A stretch of DNA of 64,000 nt from Scylla paramamosain (taxonomy: Eukaryota > Arthropoda > Malacostraca > Decapoda > Portunidae), in the NCBI RefSeq assembly GCF_035594125.1, contig NC_087158.1, positions 10,158,300 to 10,222,299 on the forward strand. The letters run 5' to 3'. A program made the translations under genes and the position numbers. The first letter of the stretch is position 1; every line of letters starts with the position of its first letter. Below, in pieces: positions 59,105-64,000 of the stretch. The notes below the pieces were generated by a model. That model saw only the letters and a list, made by a program, of their open reading frames with translations, was not told where the DNA came from and made no database searches.

Positions 59105-59623
59105 GTGTGTGTTTGAAGTGTGCCGGGACTCACTAAATTTGGAGCTGAGCAACATATTGGTCCGAGTTTGATGGTAATTGACCGACCGATTCTCCCCGGC
59201 GATTTCAGTTTTACTCTTTGTGTTTGATTTTTCTGCAGATGTTTAATTACAGAATGCAAGAGTCAGAGTGGACCAAGAGCAACTACCATAACGTTAGCTT
59301 GCATATAATGTTATGAAGGGCAAAGTTTTAGCTTCCTACTCACCAGGGAGCATGCTGAAGAGACTTTCATGTGAAAATAAGTTCATTCAAATATAACTCT
59401 GGAGAAGGAACTATAAAATATAAATAAACAAGATAAAAAAAAAAGCAAGGTTAAAGAAAATCATTAATGTCATCATGGAGTGGAAAGAAAGTGTGTTAAG
59501 TTCACATCCACTCTCATCATATAGTAAATGATAAAACAAAAATTAATAACTCATTACTTATGTTTCAATGAGGAAAAAGTGAACACACATGATAAGCAAT
59601 AATGCAAGAGGATGCAATGTAAG

Positions 59624-59740
59624 AATGATGCTGTTGTTGTTGTTGTTGGCTCAGATTCACCACTGGGTGAAGGCCACGGAGGTAGAACCCACAAAACAAG
59701 GGATATTTTATTGCGTTCCATTTGTATGTCAACATGGACA
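59624..59740 (+). CDS. Possible first exon with signal peptide (speculative)
   Basis: From ATG 59624 the frame reads MMLLLLLLAQIHHWVKATEV, a short hydrophobic core like a secretion signal, then 19 more residues, and meets CAG|GTAAGT, a strong splice-donor consensus, at about 59740. The leucines come from a (TTG)n run, which can imitate a signal peptide. No TATA box, downstream exon or known family is visible, so this may be chance. Confidence 0.2.
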
Positions 59741-59996
59741 GGTAAGTTTTTCCAGCGCTTTTTCTTTAGGGTTTTAGATGAGAAACGCTGAGAAATTAAC
59801 TTTTTATTTTGATTCCTTTCTCTGCCTCACTGACCGCATTTCTTCCTTCATTGGCTTCTACAGAAGTTATGGTTTTCCCTCGCAGTTGACCTATATGTGT
59901 GTGTTTGTCTGTCACGTGGTGTGTCTGTCTGTCTGTCCAGAATATATGCGTCTACGTCTTTTCTCTTGTCTCATTCCTGTTTTGTTTGATATAATT

Positions 59997-63034
<3,038 letters not shown>

Positions 63035-63303
63035 TTGTATTCACCTCCCTGTTTTGCCTTCATTTCCATATCTTTAATATGCCAGGGACGTGTTACTTCC
63101 TTCCTTCCATTGTTTCCTGGCCTTCCCACACCTTTCCTCTATTCCCTTTATCGCAGTTGCACCTGCTTACCGTTTTTTTTCTTTATCTATTGCCATTTTC
63201 CTCACCTGACGTCATTCAAAACTTTTTTTTATTGATTCCTTTTCTACCTTAACACGCATATCGTAGGAAATGTGTGGCTTCTGTTCATCATGTTCCCAAA
63301 CTG

Positions 63304-64000
<697 letters not shown>

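Overview
This is a eukaryotic, almost certainly arthropod, repeat-dominated window with no host protein-coding gene that I can support. The source is inferred, not proven. A (TTAGG)n/(CCTAA)n block at 9354-9501 has the arthropod telomere unit. The very high density of long AT, GA/CT and CA/GT microsatellites and the mix of non-LTR retrotransposons resemble decapod crustacean (crab or shrimp) genomes. Family labels LINE-A to LINE-E below are mine.

Layout. 1-6.5 kb: a Tc1/mariner transposase remnant, a reversed LINE-A fragment, then a full-length LINE-A (2993-6313, open 986-codon EN-RT frame) inserted into an older LINE-C reverse transcriptase, whose two halves lie on either side. 6.5-9.7 kb: very long (TA)n tracts carrying a 24-bp terminal inverted repeat, a tRNA-Val-like SINE, and a perfect palindrome with telomeric repeats at its centre. 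9.7-17.1 kb: a reversed, decayed LINE-A, then a second young LINE-A (13878-16951) inserted into the thumb and C-terminal region of LINE-B. 17.1-24.2 kb: mostly non-coding DNA with microsatellites, a 3' LINE-A fragment and a second tRNA-derived SINE. 24.2-29.4 kb: hAT (BED-finger) transposon remnants surrounded by GGAACCGGTTCC-type palindromic repeats. 29.4-34.0 kb: an LTR-retrotransposon gag-like fragment and a third, decayed, 5'-complete LINE-A. 34-38.5 kb: microsatellites and unassigned repeat DNA. 38.5-42.7 kb: LINE-D on the minus strand (ORF1 and ORF2, broken). 43.9-49.2 kb: LINE-E on the minus strand (zinc-knuckle ORF1; EN, RT and RNase H in ORF2; broken). 49.2-50.9 kb: a large inverted repeat with a (TA)n core next to a GIY-YIG endonuclease fragment of a Penelope-like element and an inverted copy of that element's 3' end. 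50.9-52.3 kb: another 5'-truncated LINE-A. 53-64 kb: microsatellite-rich DNA with no recognisable transposon protein and at most weak exon candidates.

The elements do not form a pathway. They record repeated transposition: young LINE-A copies cut older LINEs, and several retroelement 3' tails pass directly into long microsatellites. The most unusual objects are the telomere-repeat palindrome at 9.2-9.7 kb, the Penelope-like inverted cluster with a hammerhead-like motif at 49.2-50.9 kb, and the inverted-repeat element with an AT core at 6.7-7.5 kb.
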